From assembly GCA_013398015.1 (NCBI GenBank), contig VZRR01010939.1, positions 105,171-169,170 on the forward strand: a stretch of 64,000 bases of DNA, written 5' to 3'. The stretch is from Oreocharis arfaki (taxonomy: Eukaryota; Chordata; Aves; Passeriformes; Paramythiidae). The notes under the pieces were generated by a model. It did no database searches, was not told the origin of the DNA, and saw nothing but the letters and a program-made list of their open reading frames with translations. Of the stretch, positions 37,831 to 49,637 are shown one piece after another (within the stretch, counting starts at the first letter, position 1; each line of letters starts with the position of its first letter). The translations under genes and the position numbers were made by a program.

Positions 37831-37978
37831 AAAATGGCATCTGTTCTTCTTAAAACAAAATGGCGTCCGACCTCTCTATCTTTCTGTGACCAGAGAGCAC
37901 TTTCCTCTTAACACAAAATGGCATCTGACCTCTCTATCTCTGTCTCAAACCAGAGAGCGGCTTCCACCCGACACACTG
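37831..37978. repeat. Tandem units in ERV leader, each starting AAAATGGC
   Basis: A short partial unit (37831) is followed by two ~58-bp units (37857 and 37915). Each of the two contains CGACC/TGACC, TCTCTATCT and CCAGAGAGC. Each start adds another YY1-like word, bringing the leader total to eleven. Confidence 0.75.
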
Positions 37979-38007
37979 ACTACACTGCAGCCGAAGAGCT
38001 GCAGCTC

Positions 38008-38110
38008 CACATTGACAGACACTAACACACTGACAGACACTGACACACTGACAGACACTAACACTCAAAGACTGCGGCTCCACATTGACAGACACTAACA
38101 CTCAAAGACA
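38008..38110. repeat. Short-period tandem repeat in ERV leader
   Basis: Phrases such as ACTGACAGACACTAACAC and CTCCACATTGACAGACACTA recur five or more times, with interleaved periods of about 18 and 70 bp. Confidence 0.85.
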
Positions 38111-38441
38111 CGCCAACATACACTTAAAATTACAATAGCCTGCTGGCTCCAGACCCAGCAAGGCTCGGGGCTCAATTCTCACCAAAACCGGGGTTCGTGT
38201 GCATGCCCCCAAGTGGCTTCCTCCCCACTGGGCCACTATGACCACCCTCGATTGCCTCTGTTGTGCCCCTTGGGAGCAATCCCTCGCGGTGGGCCCACTC
38301 CCTGAGCCTATACACTCGCTCACACCGAGGACGGCCACTCCTCACACACTACAGGCTCCATTGGGAGTTCACCCCAAAATAAAAATTTAGGTTCCTAAAA
38401 AGGGTAGTCCCTAACATGAGATCCCTCAAAGGGGATTTGGG

Positions 38442-38450
38442 CCTTACCCA
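38442..38450 (-). promoter_or_regulatory. Candidate ERV splice donor
   Basis: The minus strand reads TTGG/GTAAGG, with the intron starting at 38447, about 140 nt downstream of the primer site. That is where a retroviral subgenomic donor would be expected. The call rests on motif and position only. Confidence 0.45.
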
Positions 38451-38589
38451 AACGTCTGCCTTGGGTGGTCTCTGTTCAGCAGCAGTAATCCAATGGGTTT
38501 GTTGGTAATCTGGTAAAAAAACAAAAAGGGAAAAAAAAGGTATTCAAAAAAACCCCTCCAAAAATCCAGGAATCCGGCCCAAAAATTGG

Positions 38590-38607
38590 ATCCCAGACGA
38601 GCCCCCA
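38590..38607 (-). promoter_or_regulatory. tRNA-Pro-type primer binding site
   Basis: The minus strand reads TGGGGGCTCGTCTGGGAT. This differs at one base (T for C at position 13) from the 18-nt site used with tRNA-Pro by gammaretroviruses. It lies just downstream of the LTR and fixes both the orientation and the class of the element. Confidence 0.92.
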
Positions 38608-38608
38608 G

Positions 38609-39300
38609 AAGAGCTGCCAGGAATGAGAACAACTCTCAATTAGAATTAAAAGAAAAGTAATTTATTAAAGGAAAACTAATTTAGAAAAATAACAAGTCCC
38701 AATTCCTTAGTAAAGAAAGAACAAAACACCCGGGAACTCAGGGATTGGAGACTCTTTGAAACCAAAGAGGCGTGAAGCCCAAGGCAGAGGTCTGCGGTGC
38801 TGGGGTTGCTCGAGCTAATCTCCAGCACAGCAGTTAATAAAGTCTCTTAATAGAGATCCAAGGCCCTTTGCCACAGCAACAGGCTCTGCCAACAGCTAAT
38901 CCGAGGGCAAAAAGCAGCTCCTCAGCCTGCGCAGGGGGTTTTATACCCCTGTGGCCCCTCCCTGCTCCGCCCACAGTCCCGCCTCCATGGCATGCGGTGA
39001 TTGAAGGATCCTGGAATGAGGCAATGTCCATCCGCCAATGGCTTGTTGGCAGTCAAGGGGGTGATGTCGTCTTCATTAAAGGCGGGAAAAGTCCTCATTA
39101 AAATTCCAGGTTGCCATGGAGTCCAGCTGCAGGCTAATGGTCAGTTACTGAAAATAGCTCCACAGCTGTGGGGGTGAGGGGTTTTGCCCTTAGGGACGCC
39201 GGTTAACTGAGGAACTAATGGGATAGAACTAAATGATTTTTCAATAAAAAAATACAACGTATTCAACTCTAATTCAATATTAATGGTAACAGCCAACAGG
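38609..39300 (-). mobile_element. 5' LTR of the gamma-like ERV
   Basis: In minus-strand order it shows a CCAAT box in inverted orientation (39035-39039), two GC boxes (about 38965-38985), a TATA box in GGGTATAAAACCCC (38938-38945) and AATAAA (38666-38661). The primer site begins at 38607. The LTR 3' terminus may be the TGGCA at about 38614 or lie within the next seven bases; the usual CA two bases before the primer site is not intact. The 5' terminus could be near 39298 or near 39335. Transcription would start near 38910, implying a long R of about 250 nt and a short U5. Confidence 0.78.
38930..39045 (-). promoter_or_regulatory. ERV LTR core promoter
   Basis: TATAAAA, two CCGCCC/CCCGCC GC boxes and an NF-Y-type CCAAT lie within ~110 bp, in promoter order and spacing. 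The motifs look undamaged even though the gag body is broken, so residual promoter activity is possible. Confidence 0.7.
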
Positions 39301-42300
39301 AGAACAATACAAAACTTTTCATGAACAGGTGCTGTAACAATTAAATGCCTCTTAACTTCATTTTAATAACAATAAGCTTAACTTTCTTTAATTCCAATTA
39401 ACAAACAATTAACATGCAAAAGCCAAACTCATAAACACATGTATAACATAATATTACACCTGATACAAGACAATTTACTTTCTTTTGGTTGACCTCAGCT
39501 GGGGACATCAAGGCTTTTGACATGTCATTCTGACACTTCAATACTGCCAGTACCATGGTCATCAGGAAATTTTGCCAGCACAGTTTCATGTTTTTGTGCT
39601 GAAGCCATGGCTATAAATATCATACTCAGTCCTGACTGTAAACAACTCCATGAGTAGCCATGAGTGGCCTCCGACAGAGCTGCTGATACTTCTAAGTTAG
39701 TCACTGCTGTTAGCCTGCTCCCTTTCACTCTGGTGTTTGTTGTGGGGTTTTAGTTTGCTTGGTTTTTGTTTTTTCCCAGTTTTCCTAATAATTTACTCTC
39801 TATTGAATGTGTGCAGAAGCACAGACAAGTGAGATTTTACATTGTCTATGAGACTGGTTTGTTTTCTAAATGAAGTTGCTAGGTCTGTCTGGATGATCTG
39901 CCTTTGGTAAAATCATGTTGCACATTTCCTATAGAACTGTAAGTCTATTTTTTTTTTTCTTAATAAAATCTATGGCTTACTTGGTACCCATGGACTAGTA
40001 AAGATCAGGACCACTGTACGACTCAGTTTCCATGAAAACTCTCAGTGGTGCAGGAGTCCTGTGACATAAATTAAATTTCATTCTTTGAAAAAAAAACAAA
40101 GTCATGCTAGACCTCCTTTGCCGCAAAAGCAGGTTTTTTTTATGCCAGTGATGAGATGAAATGTTGTTCTAGAAACAGCCTGTAGCTTATAGCATTACCC
40201 TGCCAAAATAAAACTATGAAAGCCAATTTGCACAGTACAAACCTGCTTAAGGAATTGCAATTCTAAAAGCAGAACAGTTGTTTTGAAATGCAAATAAATA
40301 TTTTGGAAAGTTTCTAATAAGTATTGTGTTACTTTTACAGGACACTGATTCTCACGCCATGCAAGTTATAGCCATTTAATTGTATTTTATATGGTATCAA
40401 ACTTTCTGCCAAAATCTGGTGTTGGAATGTTTTTCGTTGTTACGGGTCTATCAACATTACATCATTTACTGACTGCATCATATGTGACACACATGTCTGT
40501 GCTTAACCTTTACAGTTGGGATATCTGAGCCTGCCTTAATCAAATGTTACACTACCAAATGGGTGTTATTCTTTAAAGCTTCCTTGCTGAGGAAACAGGT
40601 CTGAGTTTTTGTGTGCCCACCCATTAGAGGTTGCTATCAAATTTAATAGAACTTAATTAGCAACAAATTGGCATTTAGTAGAGCCCAAAAATTTAGGCTT
40701 GGTTGCCTTTTTTTCTATTGACTAAGCCTTTGTTTCTATCGCAAGCATCCAGAAACTGTGGAGTAGAAGATGCATGTCCATACTCTCAGGAAACCAGTAA
40801 GGCCAGTGGCTTCTTTGCAAGAAGAAAAACAGAAATGCTGGAGCTGTTCAAATGCAATAATTTCTTCTCTGGTAGAGGAGTCTGTGGATACCCCCAACAC
40901 ATTCTGCCTGTTCTCACTGCTATCGGTCTAGAGAAGAGACAGGCACCCTCTTCAAACAGACCTTTCAGTGCTGCAAAGCCTTTGGGGTTGGGTTTCACAC
41001 CCCTCAGGATAACTGGGAGCAAGATTTGCCCAGTTGTTGAACAGCTCAATGTAGGTACCAGTAACCTGTTCCACAGGGGCCTTTCTTCTGGCATCCCTTC
41101 ATTAAGCTGATGGCTGTTTCTCCATTCTGAGCCTCAGGTGATAACTCACACTGCAATTTATGCCATCTTTTGGGAAACTCAGATATCTTGGGGAGTTTCT
41201 TTGGTGAATGTGACTGTCAGTAGTGTGGGAGGAGATGATCTTTACGAGCACCTTTCAGAACAGGGGCAAATAACAACCTACAAAAGAAAAGCTTTGGCTT
41301 GGAAAACCCTCTCCTTCCTCTCTCTTTGCTCAGCCTCTGCAGTTGTTTGTCGACTGTGCGATATGAAAGACATACACAGAGCAAAAAATCTCCTGAAATG
41401 CAGGTGCAAGACTATGGTGGCATTCCTACCAAGTTGCTACTTCCGTTGTTTCCAGTGAAGTTGAAGAGATGGAGCGTATTGCAAATCCCGGGCCAGGATT
41501 TGCACATGGGGATAGCAGCCGCTGTGCTGCAAGGACACGGAGACATCCCTAGATGGGCTCATGTGGGACAGAGCTCCGAAGGCAACAAAAAGGGCTCTGC
41601 AGGGCAACTCCATCAGAATCTGAAGCAGAAGAATGAAGCCACTGATCTCAAACTGATTTCACTTGCCTAAAGTCAGTGCTATCCATAAGTATGAGGCAGA
41701 GTTGGAGCTGAAGGTTTAGCCCTGATGTTGGTGAGACCAGCAGAGTCACCTCGCACAGCTTCTTAAACAAAAGCTTCAAATCCTAAGCTCTTTCCCACAA
41801 ATTCATGTGCTTCCAGCTTCTGCTGCTCTGTCCTAATTGAAATACAGACTTCAGGAAGGTCAGTTCAAATCCGGCGTGATGCAAATGGAGACAGTCATTT
41901 ATTTGCTTGTCTGGATCCTAGAAAATTCTTTGCATCAAAGACAATATAAAGATACCCATCTCAAACTCTGTTTTCCCAGAAAACAAGGAAGACAAGGCAT
42001 GGGTGAACTATCAAGTTAAAGATCCTCTCTGGACTAAGGGTGATTGGTTTAAATAAATACAGATTTTAAGTAACGCTATAAGAAGTATCTTTTGCCAAAT
42101 TGTGTGTTTGTAAAAACATTAATTGAGAAAGACTGTTACCTATGAACCTGGGGGAAGCTAGAAGAATTATTGAAGGGTGGGTTATGGGGGGTTGTCTGGT
42201 TTATTGCTTGACTAATCAAAACATTTCTGTGCCATTAATTATTCTCAATGACTAAGCCTGTATATGGGTTAAAGATTTAAAAATTATCTGATTTGCAGCT

Positions 42301-43555
42301 CTTTTCTATTTCATTTTGTAGGTAGTGTAAGTGATTCTGTGTCATGAGAAAATGTATACAACACTGATAAATCCATAAAGTATTTGACCTTTAATCAATC
42401 CTAATATTTGCAATCCACAGAGCTTTCTTAAATGCCTGTAACCTTGGCCCTTCCACTACCATTCATCACAATTACTGTTTGAGCTGTCTGATGCAATGCA
42501 CAAAGCATTGCATGTTGACATCCAATATTTTATCATTAATAAAATACAATTTAAAAAATAAAAAGAAGTAAGAAACATTCCAAATATTTTTGTTGGTTTG
42601 ATATTTTCCAGTGCAGTGCCAGGAGAGGAAAAGGGACAGTCGTGATTTATGTTAGTGCTAGCAGACATTGTTAATTAGTGCTTACTGTTAGCAGAATGTA
42701 GATGTAGTTGGCTCTCTAAACAATTTGATTCTTGAAGTTATGCTAATTTTCAGTGATTATTAACCTTTTCATACTGAGAATACTGTTTGTAAAATACTTA
42801 GATAAACAGGATGGATTACATTTTAAACAAGAGTTTAAAGAACGTGGAGCAGGAGCATGTACGAATTAAGAGAGCTTTGGACCAAACCATGCAGGTCTCA
42901 TTCATGCTGTAATACATGAGTTAATGCTAGTAGCATTGTTACAAGAGAATGAACATTTTCTCTTATCCCCCAAGACTTTTATTATTGTCTTGATCAAAGA
43001 ACACTGCAGTGATGGATGGAAATACTAACAAGACTTGCCCACAGAGAGGTTGGCTTCTGTAGACAGCTGAGTGATTTAATGCAGAGAACACTGGACTCTT
43101 CATGAAGGAACTTGCAGTTGAGCTCTGCATCCAGGCAATTGCTTTATTTTTTTGGGGGGATTTTTATTCTTTGTGTGTCTTGTCAGTAAAAATGTCAAGA
43201 TTTTTTTTCTTGGACAGTCTCCTTTCACACACATTCCTGTGTCAAGTACAAAGAATAACACATTAGGATTGAGATAAGTATGATATAAATAAATATTACT
43301 GAAATTTCCTCTTGTAGCATTGTGTTTCACATCACCTATGATTCACAACCCCCATGAGGGAGTAGGTGCTGCCCAGGATTTTTGCTGAGGGTGAACTTAC
43401 ATTTCTTTTGCCTTTGGAATGAAATATGAGTCCTTAGATCTCTTCTATGTAAAAAGCAACATTTGGATATGTTATCATACTGCTATTTGTCCAATTTCAA
43501 ATGTAAAATATGCACCCCAGACCTCTCACACCCACTACCAAAATACTCTTCCACT
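39301..43555. other. Non-coding stretch, no gene recognised
   Basis: It starts with ~180 bp of very AT-rich sequence upstream of the ERV LTR. A 135-codon plus frame (40703-41110) begins at TTG and has no domain. Poly-T occurs near 39950. I saw no CR1 or LTR sequence. Confidence 0.5.
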
Positions 43556-43755
43556 GGAATCATAGAAACATTTATGCTGGAAAAGACACCCATTAACCCA
43601 GCACTGCCAAGTCCATCACTAAACATGTCCCCAAGTGCCACATCTACATATCTTTAAATCTCTCCAGGGATGGTGACTCCACCACTTCCCTGGGCAGCCT
43701 GTTCCTGGGCTTGACAACCGTTTCAGTGAAGGAATCTTTCCCAATATCCAGTATA
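43556..43755 (-). mobile_element. CR1: CR1 LINE 3' fragment
   Basis: Antisense CR1 3' end on the plus strand: GGAATCATAGAAACATTTATG, CCCCAAGTGCCACATCTACA, TCCAGGGATGGTGACTCCAC, CCTGGGCAGCCTGTTCCTGG and a TCAGTGAAGGAATCTTTCCC end. The 3' end faces lower coordinates. It shares the same subfamily-specific central phrases with the copy at 58115. Confidence 0.92.
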
Positions 43756-46700
43756 GGAGTATTCTTTACAGACACACACATCTTTATGTGTACACTTTTA
43801 TATATCTGCGTTTATATCTATATATCTTTCCAAATAAGGAGATATAATAACTATTTCAACATCAAAAGGTCAAAAGTGCAAAGAAATGGCAACATTAAAA
43901 TTTTTAGACATGTGAGTTCCATCTTTGCTGGAAGGGTTTTTTGTTCTCTTTCTCTATCTTGAAGATTTTTCTTAGCATAGTTTTTGTAAGTCTTAACAGT
44001 TTATTAGCAGGAATTATACTTTTAATGGAAATCATGAAAAAATGACATGGGAATATGATCTAAGCCCCCTTCTCCCCCAGTGATATTTCTGTTTTTTTTT
44101 TCCCAGCTGTTTCGCCAAGGCAAATAATATGATTATAACTGAGCACTGATGTGTAAGAATTAGCATGATCTGTCTCTGCAATGCTGGATGGGAGAACGAG
44201 TATGATTTCATTTTTATTGCAGTTACCACACAAACGCTTTCTGCCTCTGCAGCTTTTTTTTTTTTGCTGGTGGAATTTTCACAGGAATGCCATGGAAAGA
44301 TTTACAGACTTTTTGGCCAGGTTGACCACTAGCCTCTCTGACATCCTGTCTCTGTTGACAAGACTGTGTGTAAAATCTCAACGTGCTCCAGAGAGCTCAG
44401 GGATCACATCATCTGAGTGTGGGAAATACAGGCTGTAGCATTATTGTACGAGGGGTGCTCAAAAACCGAAGCGCCAGACCTTCAGGTCTACATAAAAGAG
44501 GCTCCGAGAGAAAGTTGTAGGTGCAGAGGCTGACAAAATGAGTTAATTCTGCTCTCTTTAGTGGAACTAGAGAATGCTAAAGGAGATGATAACCTGTTCA
44601 TAAAGAAAAACTGTGGCAGCAATGCAATTCTGCTGAGTACTGAATATCCTTAACTCCCAGAAGAAAATTGCTAATCATCAGAACTCATGTTTTCTGCCAT
44701 TCAAGCAGAGAACATAAAGTTCAAGAGGTCCCAAAGAGCATCCATTTCCTTGACTTCATCTGTGCACAAAAACTCCACTGTGCAGATTTTGTACATTTTT
44801 ATAAGGCTTAATCAGATAATACATGCAGCTTTGTCTCAGCCGAGCATAAAATGGAGTGGCAAAAGCGTTTATCACTGTCTATGAAGATAAGGTTTTCCAT
44901 GATGGAAAATCTGCAAAGAGGTCACCTTAACAGCAATTCCAGGTATGAGACTGAAAATAGGTAAATTTAGGTTGGAAATATTTTCGCAGTTTTGTGGAAC
45001 AATTAGGTCATCTCCATGAAATTATGTAGGATGCTAGAAGCAGTCTCAGGTATTTATCAGCATGCATCTGTTTTCATACAGGGGCTAATTTTATGGATGG
45101 TCTAGAACTCCACTTTTGTTTCCAGAAACTCTTACACAATGCCCTGTGGAGGGAAACACCTGAAAGAAGCTTTTTTATGATGCCACCATACTGCTGGAGA
45201 GGTTTTGACTGAAGATCTGACATACACTGAGGTGCTATGATCTCTTTCTTCCTTTCTTTGACTTCGCAGACATATACATCCTCTAAGAAACATTTCTATT
45301 AGTCCCATATTTCAATGTTGTGAATGATTACTATTCCATAGCTTTTGATTGCCCAGAATTCACTCTCCTGCTGAAACTGTATTTTGCTGCCTAATGTCAG
45401 AGATGCAATGCTGGTGAGGCTTGTCATAGGCCTGTATTCATTGGTGTCACTGTGCATTGAACATAGAACTGCCACTGTGGTGCTTGGTTGTTACTGCATG
45501 GAACTGTGCCAGCTCCCCGGGAACAGATCTGTGAAAAATGCCGCTGGAAGCGTTTATATGGGAAGTAAATGGATGGGGAATGTATCCTGCTCTCTGATAC
45601 AGTCCTCCATGCAGGCAGATGTTATGATGGTGTATTTGAGCCTCTGCATGTGGCAGCCACTTCCCTCAAAGTCTTCATTCTTTTAAATCCCTACCCCATT
45701 GCACACAGAAATTGTTCAAGCGGAGCTGGGGCACCCTTTCTGAGGACATGAAAGTGGTCCCAAGTTTGCTCCTCAGGCAAGTGTTTGGGATGTTAATAAT
45801 AGTGTTGCCAGAGTAAATGGAATAAGATTCATCTCTCGTACTTGCCTCTCTTCTGCCCTGAATGTATTTCCTTAGGGCTTGGAGTCAGTGTCCGTTCTCT
45901 TCCCATTGTCGGCCTCCTGTTTCCTTTCATACCCGACACTCATCTGAAAGAGCCAGCCATATACAGACACTGGAACTGTTTATCTTCGTAGAGTGTGCAT
46001 TATCTATGCTGTTCAGCTTTTCGCCTTAAATCTTTTGTGCCTCCTTTTTCTGAACTTGACTCATTTCCTTGAGTCTTGTTATTTAGCAGCCTTTTTATCC
46101 AGATACTAAATTCATAGCAGGCGACCTTACCCTGAAGCCATTTTCTCTTCCAGTCTGAGTTTTCCTGAATTCACCTTCTTTTTTATTTTTTTCCTAACAA
46201 GTCTCTTTTTTGGCAAGTCTTGAACCAACTTTTGGAGGTCAGTGGCCTAGGACAGGTTATTCGCAATTGCTCAGAAAATACATCCTCAGGCCAAAGTGTG
46301 GTTTCAGATCAGAGAAAAGAAACCTGGTAACATGGTAACAGTAATGTCTGAAGGTGAGCTGAATCATCTATTGCTGCATGAGCTTTCCATAGTTTTATAC
46401 TGAGTTTTCTCATGGCAATTCTTTCTTTCAGTCTAGAAGTTTTTACAAGGATCTGATTAAATATTATTCTTTTTGTGTATTCTGACTTGGGAGTTTAGGG
46501 AGCCGTCCTTCCCCCCTTTTCTGCAGAGGGAAGGGAGAGGTAAGAAGGTATATGTGACCCAGCAAGACAGAAGTTTCTTTTGAGGATATTTATAAGTATG
46601 CTGTGGCATATGAAAATCTCCTCCTGAAAATTCCTAAAAATTTGCTTATCAATGTGTCTTGAAAAACTTGAGAACCCTAAAGTAAAAACGTAGAAGTTTT

Positions 46701-49285
46701 TAGTCTGTAGGGTTGCTGGATTCACTCTGTGAGTTCGACAGTGCAGACTACAACCAAAAGAGTTGTATGGGTAGTGATACATCACATAGGAAAGACAGTA
46801 AAATAAGAAGTTGTAGCTCTCTGCCAGGAATTAGCAGTAAAATGGAATTTGCATCCAAGTTTCTGTGAGCAGAATGATACCGTTCTTTTCCAATAGATGA
46901 GTCTACAGAGGCATTCTGATTGTTCGTATCCACACATATTTATATACGGCAGCTTTATCATTGAAATATCAGCAGCTCAGGAACAAATATCAAAGTAAAT
47001 AATTTTTCCTTCATTTTATTTCAGTGAATTGTTAACAGCTGTTGCTTCAACTGCAATGTGGGAATATTCTGTAAAAGGAAAAGAAACGCCATGATCTGAA
47101 GTTCATTTCCTACATATTCCTTCAGCAGAGGCTTATGAGAGTGGCTTGTCCATAGGTGGTGGTGCTTGAATTTCCCCCTGCTAAGCTCATGGAGCTACAG
47201 GGAGCTTGGGCTTGTGTGGGTCTGTACCGTGTATCAGTTTTATACTGCTGCTAAGTGACTGTGAAACTCATCTGTGCTTGCAGACCTTTGGACAGGCATG
47301 CTGTGGCAGTCAACTACCTTCACTTTTGGGGCTCTCACTGTCTGTGTTACATGGTGTTGCGGAGGAATGCTGTGTTTCCTGGGGAGAACTCGGGGTAATG
47401 TGGAGGAAGCTGTTTGCCTCCTTTGCCAGCCCCGTGATGTGCTCAGTGCCGTGGAATCCATTGCACAAGGGTTTCTCTGGGTACGGGGCCATCGCTCCCA
47501 GCCAGTATGTGCATTTACCCACCTTTATCACCCCCCATGGTAGTGGCCCTGTAATTGAGAGGCTTGATGTTCCAGAAAAGTTGTCAAAATCATGTGCCAT
47601 CGTGAGATTTCACACACACAGAGTCATGAGTTGTGAAAGCATGTACTTCCCTGAGCAACAGGGCTTAGCAACCCTCTGTCTCTCTCTCTTATAAATATAT
47701 GGAGCTGTGCCTGACTATTCTTTTATTTCAAATACAGGTGGAATTGGTTGGAAGTCTATAAAGCTTTTAAGAAGGCATTCAGTAAGACTATATGAGACCA
47801 AGCATTTAGCACTGTTTTCTTGGAAAGCTAGATATTATATAATTAGTCCCTTTTATTTGTTTTTCTTCTGATGCCTTCAAGTGTGTTTGGGTAATTTTTC
47901 CTCATTACCATATGGAATAAAATTTACATTCCTGTAAAGCAGTAAAGACAAAACCGAAAAACCTCTTCTTGCTTCCAGAAACTGAAGATGTAAAAAAACC
48001 ACCAAACACTTAAGCCTGTAGTAAAACACTGAGTCGGCAATGCTGCTGCTGTTCTCCTATACCAGGATATATAATACATGCTCCCGCAGAAAGCAACAGT
48101 GTTTAGCTTCCAGGGAGCACACCCAGACTTCTCGAGGAAACCCAGAAACCACAGAAAAGAGGCAGATTGAAAGGATCCTCTAATGAGTAAATACATCCAG
48201 GGCTTTTAGTTTCCCATCTGCTGTTTTGACAAATGCGTGTGAGTTGTTTCGCCAGCAGATATCACCATGTGTGTCCAAATTACAAGTGAGAATGAGAGAG
48301 AAAAAGCGTTTCTCTACTCATAAGCGACAGGCAGATTTAGGAATGTCTGCTGGAGTTTATGTGCATTATTAGGCACATTTTTAATTCTTTTGTCAACCTC
48401 TATTATGAGGTCATTTCACTTCAATGCAAATTAAACCGTAATTTTTCACTTTCTTATGTTCTTTTTTTCATTATATATTTTTTAATGTGTTGCCCTCTAA
48501 AACAACGTAAAAGCCTTTAACTCTCTGAATTGAACTACTGTGGCCTTTCTTGTCAAAAAGAGCTCCTGGATTTATTTCTGTGTACATTGACACTATAAAA
48601 TGTTACTTTCTTTTCTCTCTTCTGCAGGCAAAGAGCTATAAAAATCAAGTTTCATTGTCATTTCAACCTTTGTTCTAAAACATTATGATGTGTAGAAAAT
48701 TGATTATACTGGAATTTAGTATATACAACAAAAGGAAACTTTGTTGAAATCCAGAGGGCCATTTCTGTTCATTTGATAAATGTATTAGTTTCTTTGGTTT
48801 CCTGAATTACCAGGTAAAGGGCAACATTTTCCAGATCTAGCTAATTTCACTGAAACATATGAAAGACAAATACCAGAAGTCAAATCTAACATATTCTTCC
48901 CATGGGCCTTAAAAAAACCCACCCCAAACTCTTTATTTTGAAAAGCTAAAGTAAGAGTTCAAAATTAAATGGATGATTCATGTGAGATATGTGAACTGAG
49001 CAACACATTGAGCTGTTGTACCAGCTGATATGGCCTGGGTTTTCTCAGCACTGCTAAAGAAAAGAAACAAGAGGTGAAGAAAATGGATTGCTGTGCTGCT
49101 CCATCTACTCAACCGTCGCCATATCTCGGGGTCGCGACAAAGCAGACCCTCTATGGGGAGCTTTCTGTGCCAGGGCTTTCAGCTTCATGGGTACAGGGCC
49201 AAATTTTGCTCCCTTTGTCTCCCCCAGGCATGGAGGAGCTGAGTGCTGGACACTCCGTAGGCAGAGGATGCTGCTCAGCAGTGGT
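43756..49285. other. Non-coding stretch, no gene recognised
   Basis: No supported exon. The longest frame (47206-47694, plus, 162 codons) begins at TTG, overlaps other open frames and shows no domain. A T-run at about 44252-44264 and a possible mariner-like end (44445) are the only other items. 48600-48640 has a strong pyrimidine tract plus CAG but no convincing exon behind it. Confidence 0.5.
44445..44520. mobile_element. Possible mariner-like terminal remnant
   Basis: TGTACGAGGGGTGCTCAAAAA resembles the TACGAGGGNNNNTCAAAAA start seen at the ends of some mariner-type DNA transposons. It is followed by a small palindrome, AGACCTTCAGGTCT. No transposase and no opposite end were found, so the call is tentative. 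Confidence 0.3.
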
Positions 49286-49286
49286 N
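49286..49286. other. Single ambiguous base
   Basis: One N in otherwise unique sequence; an unresolved base or sequencing ambiguity. Confidence 0.99.
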
Positions 49287-49599
49287 ACTCTCAGAGGTGT
49301 ATACAACTGCTTTAGAGACTCCTGATCTCACTGTCACAAGGAAAGGGGCCTACTGGCTTTTGCCATGAATCTTGTGAGTGTGAGGGATACAGCAGCTTCT
49401 GCAGTCAAGCAGCAGGACAAAAAAGCAGTTCAAACTAACAAAAGTGACAGTCATCAATTCACTGGCAAAATCACAGTATGTTATATTTCTTACTGAAGGT
49501 ACTTAAAGAAGAAATCATGTTCTCGTATCTGATATAGCAGAATGTAAACATGGTAAAAATCATAATATACGCTGCTGCCTTTTTTTTTTTTTTTTTTTT

Positions 49600-49637
49600 N
49601 NNNNNNNNNNNNNNNNNNNNNNNNNNNNNNNNNNNNN
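49600..49637. other. Assembly gap (38 N) after a poly-T run
   Basis: About 20 T precede 38 consecutive N. The gap probably marks a homopolymer that could not be sequenced through, and its true length is unknown. Confidence 0.98.

Larger units (their letters stand above)
36863..38589 (-). other. Long ERV leader between primer site and gag
   Basis: This ~1.7-kb interval is much longer than the few hundred bases usual between primer site and gag in simple gammaretroviruses. It has no convincing open frame in the sense direction. It carries a candidate splice donor, two internal tandem-repeat blocks and many GCCATTTT words (AAAATGGC on the plus strand). A 136-codon plus frame over it is antisense and repeat-driven, so I do not call it. 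Confidence 0.7.
35528..39300 (-). mobile_element. 5' part of a gammaretrovirus-like endogenous retrovirus
   Basis: On the minus strand, in retroviral order, there is an LTR (about 39300 to 38609), a tRNA-Pro-type primer binding site (38607-38590), a ~1.7-kb leader and a broken gag (36862-35528). The primer site and the class of the gag remnant both point to class I (gamma-like) ERVs. No protease, reverse transcriptase, integrase, env or second LTR was seen, so the 3' portion was deleted or never inserted here. The upper LTR edge and the lower breakpoint are approximate because there is no second LTR to compare and no target-site duplication was found. The gag has several stops and frameshifts and is certainly non-functional. 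Confidence 0.85.

Noticed and set aside
37688..38098. 136-codon plus-strand frame with TLTDTNTLTDTDT repeats
   Set aside because: It is antisense to the ERV leader and the peptide repeats simply follow the DNA tandem repeat.
38868..39101. 77-codon plus frame with Pro/Ala-rich product
   Set aside because: It lies antisense across the ERV LTR promoter and is explained by GC-box composition.
47206..47694. 162-codon plus-strand frame
   Set aside because: It starts at TTG, overlaps other open frames on both strands, and shows no domain or conserved cysteine pattern.
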